Assembly: GCA_946803715.1 (NCBI GenBank)
Contig: CAMPET010000005.1
Coordinates: 10,180 to 31,236 of the forward strand
Source of the DNA: Beroe ovata
Lineage: Eukaryota > Ctenophora > Nuda > Beroida > Beroidae
Length of the DNA stretch: 21,057 nucleotides
Direction of reading: 5' to 3'
A program made the position numbers and the translations under genes. The notes beneath the pieces are model-generated. The model worked only from the letters and a program-made list of their open reading frames with translations, ran no database searches and was not told where the DNA came from. Within the stretch, counting starts at the first letter, position 1; every line of letters starts with the position of its first letter. Positions 1 through 12,370 of this stretch are shown one piece after another.

Positions 1-10
1 TCAAACACAA

Positions 11-27
11 ACACACACACACACACA
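11..27. repeat. (AC)n microsatellite at left edge
   Basis: An uninterrupted run of alternating A and C, one of three CA/TG dinucleotide arrays in the window. It lies in apparent non-coding sequence, possibly in an intron of a gene whose last exon may be at 235-310. Confidence 0.9.
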
Positions 28-234
28 AATTTGCAAAAATGCAATAGTACAATTCTAATGACATGATTTGCCTATATATACAGGCTTGGAGTGTATTCAG
101 TAGTAAGTGCCAGATTTTGGTATTCATCTCTCATAAATTGTCGACGTTATGTTCTTCACTATGAACTATAGTTGTTGAATAGGACATAGTTTTTGCCATG
201 GCCGCTCAATGGGTTTCTGCTTCTTTCTATCTAG

Positions 235-310
235 GTACACCGCAAAATATCCGGTACTCATCAAAATACTGCATCTGCTGCATGAAGAATTCATGGTACA
301 TTCGGAATAA
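235..310 (+). CDS. Possible terminal coding exon of an unidentified upstream gene (5' partial)
   Basis: A good splice acceptor (pyrimidine-rich, ending CTATCTAG) at 219-234 is followed by an open frame starting at 236 that encodes about 24 residues (YTAKYPVLIKILHLLHEEF, then five more) and stops with TAA at 308-310. An AATAAA polyadenylation signal lies at 323-328, only 13 nt past the stop. Acceptor, short open frame, stop and poly(A) signal in this order look like the last exon of a gene entering from the left. The peptide looks helical, and I do not recognise the family. The exon is very short, so chance is a real alternative. Confidence 0.35.
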
Positions 311-322
311 TTCTGTTATAAA

Positions 323-328
323 AATAAA
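323..328 (+). terminator. AATAAA polyadenylation signal
   Basis: Consensus hexamer just after the stop of the putative terminal exon at 235-310. It supports transcription from the left ending here. Confidence 0.35.
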
Positions 329-835
329 ATTTTCAAGTTATCATTCTCAAATGAACGTGTTATTTGCCCTCGTCTAAATTTCACATTATATACGTGAGAG
401 TAGGATTACAAATTCAATAAGAATAACCAAAGCGGGTCATATTTTCGGTATTTTTCATTGAAACGCGCGGATCCAGTCTTCGCCTATAATGATTGAGTGA
501 ATCTGTTTGCTACAGTGTACAGCAAGCTACTTCAGTGAAACATTAACAAGTACGGAGGTTTTTTTTTCAGTGACGTATTCGTCATCTTGTGACAAGTCTA
601 TCGGTAAACTACTTGCAATTTTGATCATGGACGCTTGGTGCAAACTATCAAACATAAGCAGTAGGCTCAAGCTATTCAGCATCTGTAACCGAGAGTTGAT
701 CATTATATTGCGGTACATTTTCCCAGGCCTCGAGTCCGGAAGTGTTCTTAATTCTGAGGATTATAATTAATCCTCCCGTATACGTGAATTAGAGTTTACA
801 GGGATAAAGATGCTCGCTGCGTCATATACCCTGTT
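329..835. other. Spacer with no recognised gene
   Basis: No coding exon, RNA gene or mobile element could be supported on either strand. The open frames present lack splice-site logic or family resemblance. A small perfect inverted repeat (GAGGATTA, 4-nt loop, TAATCCTC) sits at 756-775. Confidence 0.5.
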
Positions 836-885
836 CCTATTGGCTCTTGCTGCATCACGTGACAGCTATTCTGAGCTCCTATTGG
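836..885. promoter_or_regulatory. Promoter-like cluster: two inverted CCAAT boxes around an E-box
   Basis: The octamer CCTATTGG (reverse complement CCAATAGG, an NF-Y-type CCAAT box) occurs at 836-843 and again at 878-885, exactly 42 bp apart. Between them lies TCACGTGAC (855-863), an E-box of the USF/TFE/Myc-Max type. CCAAT pairs with this kind of spacing are typical of animal promoters. The nearest downstream gene is the SRPK kinase about 1.85 kb away, so a 5' untranslated exon and intron would be needed. No transcription start is visible. Confidence 0.4.
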
Positions 886-2735
886 TTCCCGTGCGAGTGT
901 AGGGCAAGCAGAATGCAGATGAGTAGCTCTGTAATATACATCTAGGGAGCATGCTAGCATTGTGTAGTAGTAGGGGAGGCGGTGGCGAATATGTTATTAC
1001 CCTATTGTGTGTGTCGTGCGCTGTCAATCGTCCTATCCTGAACAATGTCGAAAGCAACATTGACACTACTTCCCTCTTCAATGAAGTCTTCATTCTTCGC
1101 TCTCCTCATCTTCTCTCATCCTCCTCAGACCTCGCCCCATACATGCCTTCTTTCCGACATTTTTGCTCCCCAAAATTTCTTGACTCTGAGAGAATTTAGT
1201 GCATATCGACCTCATGTTGACGCTGGTCATCTATCTCTATGTGTATGTGGTTGTGTCTGCATATCCTACCACCTCGTTTGTACGTAGTAATGAGCTGTCT
1301 GTACATTTGCCTTGGCGGCTAACGTAGCGCCATTTATTCCATATATGGATAATTTGCGGCCTTGTATGGGAACGGGGTTGTATTAGCTCTCAGTGTGTTT
1401 GTCCCTGTCTGTATAGAAATTCATGTGTATTGTGTACAGCAGTTTTATCATGAGCAAGCTATGCTACTCTTCATTTTCCATCACCAAGAATCGCGTGTGC
1501 GCGTGTATTTTATGTGTCTCTGTATGTGTGTGAGTATATTTTATGTGTGTGTGTGTTTGTCTGTGTGTGTGTGTGTGTACTGTGTAGGTACTATGTGTGT
1601 CTGTGTTTCTCTATGTCTCTGTATATCTGTGCCAAATCTATATCTGTGATTTCGAATCTAGAATATTCCCGCGCGTCATCGATAGTTCGTTTTTTTGCCA
1701 TGTCTTCAAGTTGTTGGCTGTTTAGTATCGCTTGTAAACAACATTTTAACTTCTTCCATCTTGTAATCAAGCTTTGTGTTTTGCAAATAAATAACTGCAC
1801 TTTCTATATCGAATACCTAACTATAGGCACGTGCAATCAATTTTTTCATAATCGATCACATGTAGGTTCTGCTGCGTCCTGCAACACTCAGACTATTTCC
1901 CTTCCATCCCTTTTCCACGAAGGTGCTTGCTCTGTACTCAGCACCTTACAACGAAACTGTGGTTCCCGCTACCTTATTTACTCTGAAATTCCGTCATTCA
2001 CTGCCAAGCTGTGAGCGGGAATGATTTTCTCGATAAAGTTCATAAATAAATGAACGGTGGCGAAGGCAAAAGCTGTGAATAACGTGTCATGTTGCATGTT
2101 TTTCTCCGTTAATATAAGTAGTGATTCAAGTCAAATCTGTGTTTTAGCAATTCGCATCATCAGCTAAGGATTATACATTAGACGAACATTAACCGTATTC
2201 GGTTACTCTGACTGTTCTAACAGAGAAATATTATAATGGTCCTCAGTTATTGTATCTCGGTCTGCTAAATTGTCTTCCTTGTTTAAAACGCTATTAGATT
2301 TTTCTAGAAGCGACTTTTTAATGCGGCGACCTTCTTGAATTACAAATTTTACGAGTATTTCTCATATTCCGTCCGATTCCGTGACTTGTACTTCAGACCT
2401 GTGTCATCGGGTTTATTTCGCTATGACAAGTCATCTGTCTATCCCAGTGCTATTATATGCATGAATATGAGCCAGTCCTGAAGGAAGTCTCAGAGAGAAC
2501 AAACTTTCCCACCTGGAGACCAGTATCCTGCCCCTACTCGTCACTCTCAGCTGGTGTAACCTCTCGTGATCCGTAATTCGATAATCGGTGGTCCGTGATT
2601 TCTTCCAATCTGGCGTCAGCTTAAAGTATCACAAATTTCATACGTCGAGAGGAAATTGTTAAGAAGTAGACAGAAATCGTGGATATCAGCGGCCCATCTG
2701 TTGTTCAAACACAAGGAAATATTTCGTTCCTCCCC
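886..2735. other. Long stretch without a supported gene
   Basis: Apart from the TG-rich tract at about 1496-1640, this 1.85 kb holds no coding exon I can defend. It may contain the 5' untranslated exon and first intron of the SRPK gene. Open frames on both strands look random or come from the low-complexity tract. Confidence 0.5.
1496..1640. repeat. Degenerate TG-rich microsatellite tract
   Basis: An irregular tract of TGTG runs broken by TTTA, TCTC and similar units; the longest pure runs are around 1542-1556 and 1562-1578. Its low complexity explains the Cys/Val-rich open frames across it, which should not be read as genes. Confidence 0.85.
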
Positions 2736-6347
<3,612 letters not shown>

Positions 6348-6679
6348 TCCGACAGAGAGTTTTCTCTCTCATTTTGTAACCTGATTCTCCCGTTTCAACT
6401 TGATAGAAGGAGAAAAGTGGGCCTATTTATGCGCTGAGATTGAGATTTTTTGGATGAAGCCGACAAAACTCAACCGGAATTCGAATTTTACGGGTTTACC
6501 TTTGACTTATTCAGAAAATAGAAATGCTCTCTGACGCGGTTGGCCCTTTGTTTTATAATTATAGAGGTGATGAAATACCACCTAAAGAAGATCTGCGGGT
6601 ACGGGTACAGTGGAGCTCGAGATGACTGAGAGAAGCTCAAGCATTGAGGTTTTCTTCCTCATATCTTCTTATTCGAAAA

Positions 6680-6690
6680 AATAAAATAAA
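6680..6690 (+). terminator. Overlapping AATAAA polyadenylation signals after SRPK
   Basis: Two consensus hexamers (6680-6685 and 6685-6690) lie about 333 nt past the SRPK stop codon on the same strand, with no other gene between. They are the best candidates for its 3' end. Confidence 0.6.
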
Positions 6691-6854
6691 GGATAGACAT
6701 AACAGTAACACTTACGTCGTAAGATTGCAAATCTTTTAACTTTCATTTTCAATTTTTGACAAAAAATTCTATCATGTCAGTGTCACTTGTTGCCTGATGT
6801 TTGCATGTTAATGTTATCCGTTCCTATTTCTCATCCGCATCGATAAAACCGCGC

Positions 6855-7120
6855 AGTCGCGCACGAGAAACAGTGGACACTGACAGATAATGATATATGT
6901 TCCCGCGCGCGTTGCGCTTGCGTGAATGCGGCCGCGCAATTACACTAATGCACTTCTTAATCGAAGGCCGAAACAGGCCTGTTTCGGCCTTCGATGAAAA
7001 CGCGCGCGCCGCGCACAAAAAACAGTGGACAGATAACATGAACATCCGGTATATGTAACGCCGCGCAAGATCAATTCAACCTGCCGCCTTGTCCACTGTT
7101 TCTTGCGCGCAGATAACATC
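6855..7120. repeat. Nested direct and inverted short repeats (possible MITE or foldback remnant)
   Basis: The word AAACAGTGGAC occurs at 6868-6878 and 7020-7030 and inverted (GTCCACTGTTT) at 7091-7101, each beside GCGCAC or GCGCGC-rich sequence. AGATAACAT recurs directly at 7031-7039 and 7111-7119. A 36-bp palindrome lies between the first two copies. No transposase frame is present. The arrangement resembles a non-autonomous foldback element or a rearranged remnant of one. Confidence 0.5.
6960..6995. repeat. Perfect 36-bp palindrome
   Basis: Sequence from 6960 to 6995 equals its own reverse complement; the centre is AGGCCT (6975-6980) and the outer ends are ATCGAAGGCC and GGCCTTCGAT. Symmetry stops at 6959/6996. 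It could extrude as a cruciform or form a strong RNA hairpin. It lies in the SRPK-SRPRB spacer. Confidence 0.95.
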
Positions 7121-7244
7121 GGGCAAATGCGAAATCTTAGCTGCCGATGATGGCCCCTGCCTGTCGAGAAATTTATTTGAGGTACTTACTTCATTTTGGG
7201 TATAAATCCTAAGTGAATATTTGAGTTGATTCATGAAAAAATCA

Positions 7245-7264
7245 TTCAATTCAATTCAATTCAA
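7245..7264. repeat. (TTCAA)4 pentanucleotide repeat
   Basis: Four tandem TTCAA units about 100 bp upstream of the SRPRB start codon. A small tandem repeat with no evident function. Confidence 0.85.
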
Positions 7265-7363
7265 ATGAAAACATTTTAAAATTGAGACATGTTTAAAATA
7301 CAGGTCTGGGAAACAAATGTTTAGAGAGTTCAATGCTGATTTGAAATCTCTCAGTGCATAGAA

Positions 7364-8495
7364 ATGATCCCTATACTAATTTCGATTGCTGTTATCATAT
7401 TAACAGCAATACTGCTTAACAAATTTTTTGGGAGAAGTAAAGGGAATAATATTCTATTGGTTGGCCTTGATGGATCAGGTGAGCAGATAACTTGATTATT
7501 CATAAATCTTGGTTGGTATTTGTGGTTGGATTTAATATGACAGATATACCTGGAGTGTAATTTAATCACTCTTCTCAGGAAAAACAGCAGTGTTCAGTCA
7601 GCTAATTTCCGGGAAAGAGTTCCAAACCCAGACATCAATTGTGGAAAACAAGGCTAACCTTCCTAACTCCCCAGTTTTGATAGTGGATATACCTGGAAAC
7701 CCAAGATTGAGGACAAACATTTTTGCTAAGTATGCTTGCTATGTCAATAGGTGAAACTATGGCAGGTATCATTGAGTTTTATATTATTATTGTATGATAT
7801 TTATTCCAGGTATTCTGGTTCCATTAGAGGAGTTGTTCTAGTTGTGGATAGTGCTGATTTTGCTGACAGAGTGAGGGACTGTTCAGAAGTTCTCTATGAG
7901 GTGAAGATGCATGAAGATTGAGTTTGGAAAATCTTGTAGCATTGCCTTGGCACAGATGAGTCACCTACTTCTTATCAGGTGTTAACAAATAAAGAAGTCA
8001 GGAAGTCAAAGTGTCCAGTACTTCTGTTCTGTAACAAGCAGGATGAAGAAATGGCAAGAGGACCGGCTCTTATAAGTTCTGCTATTGAACGTGAGGTTAG
8101 TATAGCTGTTTATATCATAAGATTATTATCTCTGATCACCAAACTGGTCCTGTATCACCACTGTACTGTTTGAAACTCAATCTCCAATTATTCAAGCTAT
8201 CTACCCTGAATGATACTGCAAGCAACACACTGTCAGATGATTCAGGTTTTTAGATGTTTTATATGAAAGTATTATTCTGTTTTCAGTAGCCCACTGCCCA
8301 TTCTCTGTATTCATCTGAAATCTCAAACAATTAGGAATGAATTTTGTATTTCCAGGATCAGTTTCATCATTGGCTTCAGTAAATACAACAATTAAGTGGG
8401 ATAATTTGAGCAATCCTGTTTCTTATGTTGGAGGAGTTGGAAAGGGAGATAATGCAGATATAAGTGGTCTTTCTAACTGGATAGAGAAATTGTAG
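7364..8495 (+). CDS. SRPRB: Signal recognition particle receptor subunit beta, 6 exons
   Basis: Membrane-anchored Arf/Ras-like GTPase of the ER that holds the SRP receptor alpha subunit at the membrane for co-translational targeting. Exons: 7364-7478, 7579-7729, 7810-7900, 7979-8095, 8197-8245, 8356-8495; 663 nt in frame give 220 residues, somewhat shorter than vertebrate forms because the N-terminus before the membrane segment is minimal. Visible: a hydrophobic anchor at residues 2-18; P-loop GLDGSGKT (34-41); the TQTSI switch region (54-58); DIPGN (74-78) where DLPGH is usual; VVDSADF; NKQD (138-141), the base-specificity motif; and a C-terminal tail ending NWIEKL. The 49-nt exon 8197-8245 was inferred because it alone restores the phase between its neighbours; it encodes a Ser/Thr-rich loop also seen in animal homologues. 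An in-frame stop at 7337 supports the chosen start. Confidence 0.93.
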
Positions 8496-8803
8496 AAAGA
8501 GCTTCAGAAATACTAGCTGGGGGTCTATCAATGTTATTCATGGACTCCAGCAATACAAGATTCGAAGAACAATGATGTATGGCTAAATTATTGTTCTGAA
8601 ATGTTCTCAATAATTGGAGTTAGACAATTTCTTCTTGCTTTGTGTAATCATTCAATCATTTATTTATTTCATCATATCAATTTATTGCTTATGAGAGATT
8701 TCATTGTGCTGGGAATTTGATTTGAGTAAGCTATTTAATTGAATGATTGAATGATGTTCCAATGCAATCTATAAATACTCTTTAAACACTCCAAGGGAAC
8801 ATC
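8496..8803. other. SRPRB-PDCD2 spacer
   Basis: About 308 bp, AT-rich, with no coding exon. A perfect 14-bp inverted repeat (8647-8660 with 8742-8755, built from CATTCAATCATT) could form a hairpin. It should include the SRPRB 3' untranslated region and the PDCD2 promoter. No canonical AATAAA was found on the + strand. Confidence 0.5.
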
Positions 8804-10107
8804 ATGTCAGGGAGCAGCGTTGAGGTTGGGTTCACTGATCACCTGGAGAATCCTCTTCTCTTCTCACCCTGTCATTTCCCTAGCAAGGTGGGCGGCCACC
8901 CCTCCTGGCTTAACCCTGCAAATCTTCCAGATGTGACACTTTGTCCCAACTGTCAGCAGCCCCTCATATTTCTTGCTCAGGTTTATGCAGGTAATGCTGA
9001 AGCTGATGCATTCTCCAAGTTAATGCATTCTCATCAACTGAATCATTCAAATTTACATTGCAGGGTTGGATAGACCGTCAAATGGATTCCACAGGATGCT
9101 GTATGTGTTCTGTTGTAAAAAGGCAGACTGCTACAAGGAAGAAAAACAGCCAGTCATTGTATTGAGAAGTCAGTTAGCAGCAGATAATCCGTTTTATGGT
9201 GTTGAACCAGTCCCTGAAGGTAGCTTCTCACCTATACTCTGAATTAATCCATCCCTCAACCTACCCATTTCAATGTAAAGTGCCAATATCATAATTGAAT
9301 CGCCCCTCACAGGTGATGCAGACAGTAATACGATTGGAGAGAACAAGAGTTTTGCTCTAGCCCACAATGGTTACACTTACCTGTGCAAAATCTGTGGTAG
9401 TAAAGGACCTCTAGCATGCAGCAAGTGTAAACAAGGTTGCTATCTGTTAAAATCCACAGATATTTCATTCCTTTGCTATTGAATTTTTCTGGTGGCCAGG
9501 TGCTCATCTGACATCTCTCATTTCAGCCCACTACTGTGGTAAAGAACACCAGAAACACGATTGGCCAGAGCATAAACGATGTTGCTCAGAAAAAAGCCTC
9601 ACTTCAGTTTCATCGAATCGAGAGCATTTGTCAAAGAGCTCGATGTTGTATAAAGAGTTTGATATCATTATTGATAGGGAAAAAGAAAAAGAAAATAGGA
9701 AGATTCCTGAACAGGAACTTGAAAGGATGAAATCTACCAGTGACTCTTACAACATTTCATTAAAAGATGCAGAGAGCCTATCCAGGGAGTATGGCACTGA
9801 CCATGATCCAACTTTTTCAAAATTCAAGGAAAGAATATCCAGAGATCCTGACCAAATCCTCAGATATGCTCGCCATGACCCAGAGCCTCTTTGGCCTGTT
9901 GCAAGCTCCAAATGTACCGCTGTGCCTCCTTGTAATAACTGTGGTGGACCTCGGACATTTGAGTTTCAGCTCTTGCCCACGTTGCTCTACGCAATTGGAG
10001 AGAGTGATTTGGACTGGGCCACAATTGTTGTGTATACTTGTAGTACGGACTGTGAAGTGAGTGAATATGTTGAGGAGTTTGCATGGACACAGACTTACTC
10101 AGCTTGA
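8804..10107 (+). CDS. PDCD2: Programmed cell death protein 2 (MYND zinc finger, PDCD2_C domain), 4 exons
   Basis: PDCD2 proteins act as dedicated chaperones in small-ribosomal-subunit biogenesis, escorting uS5 (RPS2); that role comes from the family. Exons 8804-8990, 9064-9219, 9313-9435 and 9527-10107 total 1047 nt in frame (348 residues, close to animal PDCD2). Visible: N-terminal VEVGFTDHLENP and FPSKVGGHPSWLNP, then zinc-binding CPNCQQPL; VFCCKKADCYK; a MYND finger at residues 139-174 (CKICGSKGPLACSKCKQ, then HYCGKEHQKHDW and HKRCC); a variable charged linker; and the C-terminal domain with FSKFKERISRDPDQILRYAR, the CNNCGGPRTFEFQLLP core and a YTEEF-like end (YVEEFAWTQ). The start is the first ATG and matches the family N-terminus. 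RPS15 follows 192 bp downstream on the same strand. Confidence 0.96.
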
Positions 10108-10285
10108 GGGTATTAATCGAAAGACTCCATTTGAGGAGTAGGTGTGATTAACTGAATCAAGATTCAACTCAGAAATTGATCTATATTCTGACATGTTTTT
10201 CCTTGAGCTGACCATATGTTGATATCTCCAAATTTTGTGAAATTCCGCTTGTCATGATAAATGTGAACTTATCTTTCTCTTCTCA

Positions 10286-10299
10286 AGTTTAGGTGAACC
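10286..10299 (+). promoter_or_regulatory. Likely 3' splice site of a 5'-UTR intron in RPS15 copy 1
   Basis: The pyrimidine-rich stretch from 10270 ends in AAGTTTAG at 10292, and the ATG follows at 10300 after GTGAACC. This looks like an acceptor just before the start codon, common in animal ribosomal protein genes. Copy 2 lacks this sequence; its upstream region ends in AAAGCAG then TC before the ATG. Confidence 0.45.
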
Positions 10300-10734
10300 A
10301 TGGCTGACGAAGCAAAGAGGAAGCGAACCTTCAAGAAGTACACATACAGGGGAATTGATCTGGACAAGCTCCTTGACATGAGCAGTGCAGAATTGACACA
10401 GCTTGTACACAGTCGAGCCAGACGAAGGTTCACCAGGGGTCTCAAGAGGAAGCCCATGGCCCTCATTAAGAAGTTGAGGAAAGCTAAGAAGAACTGCCCT
10501 GAGGGAGAAAAGCCAGAAGCCGTGAGAACTCATCTCAGAAACATGATTGTGACACCAGAAATGGTGGGATCTATCGTCGGTATTTACAATGGGAAAACTT
10601 TCAACCAAGTTGAGGTCAAGGCCGAGATGATCGGACATTATCTGGGTGAATTCTCCATAACATACAAGCCTGTCAAGCATGGTCGACCTGGTATTGGTGC
10701 TACGCATTCTTCCAGATTCATTCCTTTGAAATAA
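10300..10734 (+). CDS. RPS15: 40S ribosomal protein S15 (uS19), copy 1
   Basis: Small-subunit head protein, near the decoding region and subunit interface. The intronless coding frame gives 144 residues, the usual eukaryotic length. Recognisable blocks: [20 protein letters not shown] at the N-terminus, [20 protein letters not shown] in the middle, and the near-invariant [29 protein letters not shown] and [16 protein letters not shown] at the C-terminus. A probable splice acceptor just upstream suggests the introns are in the 5' untranslated region. The stop codon TAA lies inside an AATAAA hexamer (10730-10735). The gene is convergent with the WH2-protein exon on the opposite strand. The protein is identical to that of copy 2. 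Confidence 0.98.
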   Translation: MADEAKRKRTFKKYTYRGIDLDKLLDMSSAELTQLVHSRARRRFTRGLKRKPMALIKKLRKAKKNCPEGEKPEAVRTHLRNMIVTPEMVGSIVGIYNGKTFNQVEVKAEMIGHYLGEFSITYKPVKHGRPGIGATHSSRFIPLK

Positions 10735-10735
10735 A
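10730..10735 (+). terminator. AATAAA overlapping the RPS15 stop codon (copy 1)
   Basis: The last Lys codon and the TAA stop, followed by AT-rich sequence, form AATAAA. If used, the 3' untranslated region would be very short. The same arrangement is present in copy 2 at 11810-11815. Confidence 0.5.
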
Positions 10736-11181
10736 TTTGTGTGTTTCCGTTTTATAAAACGATTCTCATTGCTTCTCTTGACACGAGTTCATGCATCCAC
10801 TACATTTATTTCGCTTCCTGTAGCCGAAATTGGTTCAGTGCTACTATTTCAGAAATCAAAATGAGCAAAGCAAAACATTCTTCGGCTGGTTAAGAATGGG
10901 TATAACTGTTTACACAAAATCAAAATAACAGATTCCTTCATCGGTTAAAAAAATCTCATTCACATCTCGTAAAATACATCACAGTATCAACAGAATTAAA
11001 TAACTTGAAAAGTTCATTTGTATATACTTCTAAAACTTACTTAAAACAATCTACTCACATAGACACATAAAATCAAGAAACTCATTTGGTTGCTATAAAA
11101 AAGTACCTACACATAAAAGATTTGTTTTTATCACTGCTTGGGCCTTGGAATCTGTATAGTGTCGCGCGAGAGAAATTGTAT

Positions 11182-11285
11182 TTAGAGTTTGGGAGCTGAT
11201 CTATCATTAGTTTCCGTTTTCTTGAGGACACCACTATTGAAAGAGTTGATTGAAGAGAGTAGAGCAGATTTACCAGATGATGAGC
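11182..11285 (-). CDS. WH2-motif terminal exon, duplicate copy (5' partial or orphan)
   Basis: On the - strand this region encodes the same 33 residues as 12262-12365: a WH2 motif (GKSALLSSI, then GVLKKTETNDRSAPKL) and a TAA stop. It differs from the other copy in this exon by one synonymous base (a Leu codon). The acceptor AG is present, but the base eight positions upstream is unknown (11293), and only 86 bp separate that point from RPS15 copy 2, so no upstream exons are visible. It is either a truncated duplicate or an allele of the intact copy placed here by assembly. Confidence 0.55.
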
Positions 11286-11292
11286 CTGGATA

Positions 11293-11293
11293 N
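11293..11293. other. Unknown base (N), possible contig join
   Basis: A single N lies immediately after the end of duplication copy 1. With a second N at the edge of another repeat (15657), it suggests a scaffolding join rather than a sequencing ambiguity. Confidence 0.7.
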
Positions 11294-11379
11294 GCTCCCA
11301 TTTTAATTGTTTCTATCACCTGAACAAAAATTTGTTGTTTGAAACTCTTAAAACTCGTATTCCAAGTAGCAAAGCAGTC

Positions 11380-11814
11380 ATGGCTGACGAAGCAAAAAGG
11401 AAGCGAACCTTCAAGAAGTACACGTACAGGGGAATTGATCTGGACAAGCTCCTTGACATGAGCAGTGCAGAATTGACACAGCTTGTACACAGTCGAGCCA
11501 GACGAAGGTTCACCAGGGGTCTCAAGAGAAAGCCCATGGCCCTCATCAAGAAATTGAGGAAGGCTAAGAAGAACTGCCCAGAGGGAGAGAAGCCAGAGGC
11601 TGTGAGAACTCATCTCAGAAACATGATTGTAACACCAGAAATGGTTGGATCCATCGTCGGTATTTACAATGGAAAAACTTTCAACCAAGTTGAGGTCAAG
11701 GCCGAGATGATTGGACATTATCTGGGTGAATTCTCCATAACATACAAGCCTGTCAAGCATGGTCGACCTGGTATTGGTGCTACGCATTCTTCCAGATTCA
11801 TTCCTTTGAAATAA
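11380..11814 (+). CDS. RPS15: 40S ribosomal protein S15 (uS19), copy 2
   Basis: Encodes a 144-residue protein identical to copy 1; all 15 nucleotide differences in the coding region are synonymous, so both copies have been under strong purifying selection or are alleles. The frame is open upstream to another ATG at 11332, which would add 16 unrelated residues ([16 protein letters not shown]), but homology with copy 1 and with the family fixes the start at 11380. The upstream sequence does not resemble that of copy 1; AAAGCAG just before the ATG could be a splice acceptor. It may be a true second gene or the other allele. Confidence 0.95.
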   Translation: MADEAKRKRTFKKYTYRGIDLDKLLDMSSAELTQLVHSRARRRFTRGLKRKPMALIKKLRKAKKNCPEGEKPEAVRTHLRNMIVTPEMVGSIVGIYNGKTFNQVEVKAEMIGHYLGEFSITYKPVKHGRPGIGATHSSRFIPLK

Positions 11815-12261
11815 ATTTGTGTGTTTCCGTTTTATAAAACGATCCTCATTGCTTCTCTTGACACAAATTCATGCATCCACTACATTTATTTCGCTTCCTG
11901 TAGCCGAAATTTGTTCAGTGCTACTATTTCAGAAATCAAAATGAGCAAAGCAAAACATTCTTCGGCTGGTTAAGAATGGGTATAACTGTTTACACAAAAT
12001 CAAAATAACAGATTCCTTCATCGGTTAAAAAAATCTCATTCACATCTCGTAAAATACATCACAGTATCAACAGAATTAAATAACTTGAAAAGTTCATTTG
12101 TATATACTTCTAAAACTTACTTAAAACAATCTACTCACATAGACACATAAAATCAAGAAACTCATTTGGTTGCTATAAAAAAGTACCTACACATAAAAGA
12201 TTTGTTTTTATCACTGCTTGGGCCTTGGAATCTGTATAGTGTCGCGCGAGAGAAATTGTAT

Positions 12262-12365
12262 TTAGAGTTTGGGAGCTGATCTATCATTAGTTTCCGTTTT
12301 CTTAAGGACACCACTATTGAAAGAGTTGATTGAAGAGAGTAGAGCAGATTTACCAGATGATGAGC
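12262..12365 (-). CDS. WH2 actin-binding motif protein (WIP/verprolin-like), terminal coding exon
   Basis: On the - strand a strong acceptor (TTAATTTTCCAG, ending at 12366) opens an exon with residues SSSGKSALLSSI, a short Asn/Ser linker, GVLKKTETNDRSAPKL and a stop at 12262-12264. The ALLxxI...LKK core is the WH2 motif that binds monomeric actin, and the LKKTxTNDRSAP tail is characteristic of the WIP/verprolin family. In known WIP proteins the WH2 lies near the N-terminus, whereas here it is the extreme C-terminus. The gene is convergent with RPS15. A Pro-rich exon at 12860-12902 has the right phase to precede it. The rest of the gene was not found, so the identity as a whole protein is open. 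Confidence 0.65.
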
Positions 12366-12370
12366 CTGGA

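Larger units (their letters stand above)
10299..11290. repeat. Direct duplication, copy 1 (about 992 bp)
   Basis: Matches 11379-12370 base for base in register (offset 1080, no indels), with 20 substitutions by my count. It holds RPS15 copy 1 on the + strand and a WH2 coding exon on the - strand with their intervening 3' sequence. Homology begins one base before the RPS15 ATG and ends three bases beyond the AG of the WH2-exon acceptor, just before the unknown base at 11293. Confidence 0.95.
11379..12370. repeat. Direct duplication, copy 2 (about 992 bp)
   Basis: Second unit of the duplication, 88 bp after the end of copy 1. Fifteen of the 20 differences fall in the first 340 bases (the RPS15 coding region), and about 450 bp downstream (11912-12303) are identical to copy 1. 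Beyond 12370 and before 11379 the two loci are unrelated. Confidence 0.95.

Noticed and set aside
1591-1800. Minus-strand 69-residue open frame with a good-looking ATG
   Set aside because: Its C-terminal part is read through the TG-rich tract, it has no splice logic, and it resembles no family.
6824-7045. Minus-strand open frame across the palindrome
   Set aside because: Its sequence derives from the palindrome and repeats; no family features.
10252-10707. Minus-strand 151-residue open frame over RPS15 copy 1
   Set aside because: It is the antisense shadow of a highly conserved ribosomal protein gene.
11182-11787. Long minus-strand open frame of about 201 codons
   Set aside because: Most of it is antisense to RPS15 copy 2 and it passes through the N. 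Only its last 33 codons (11182-11285) are supported, as the WH2 exon.
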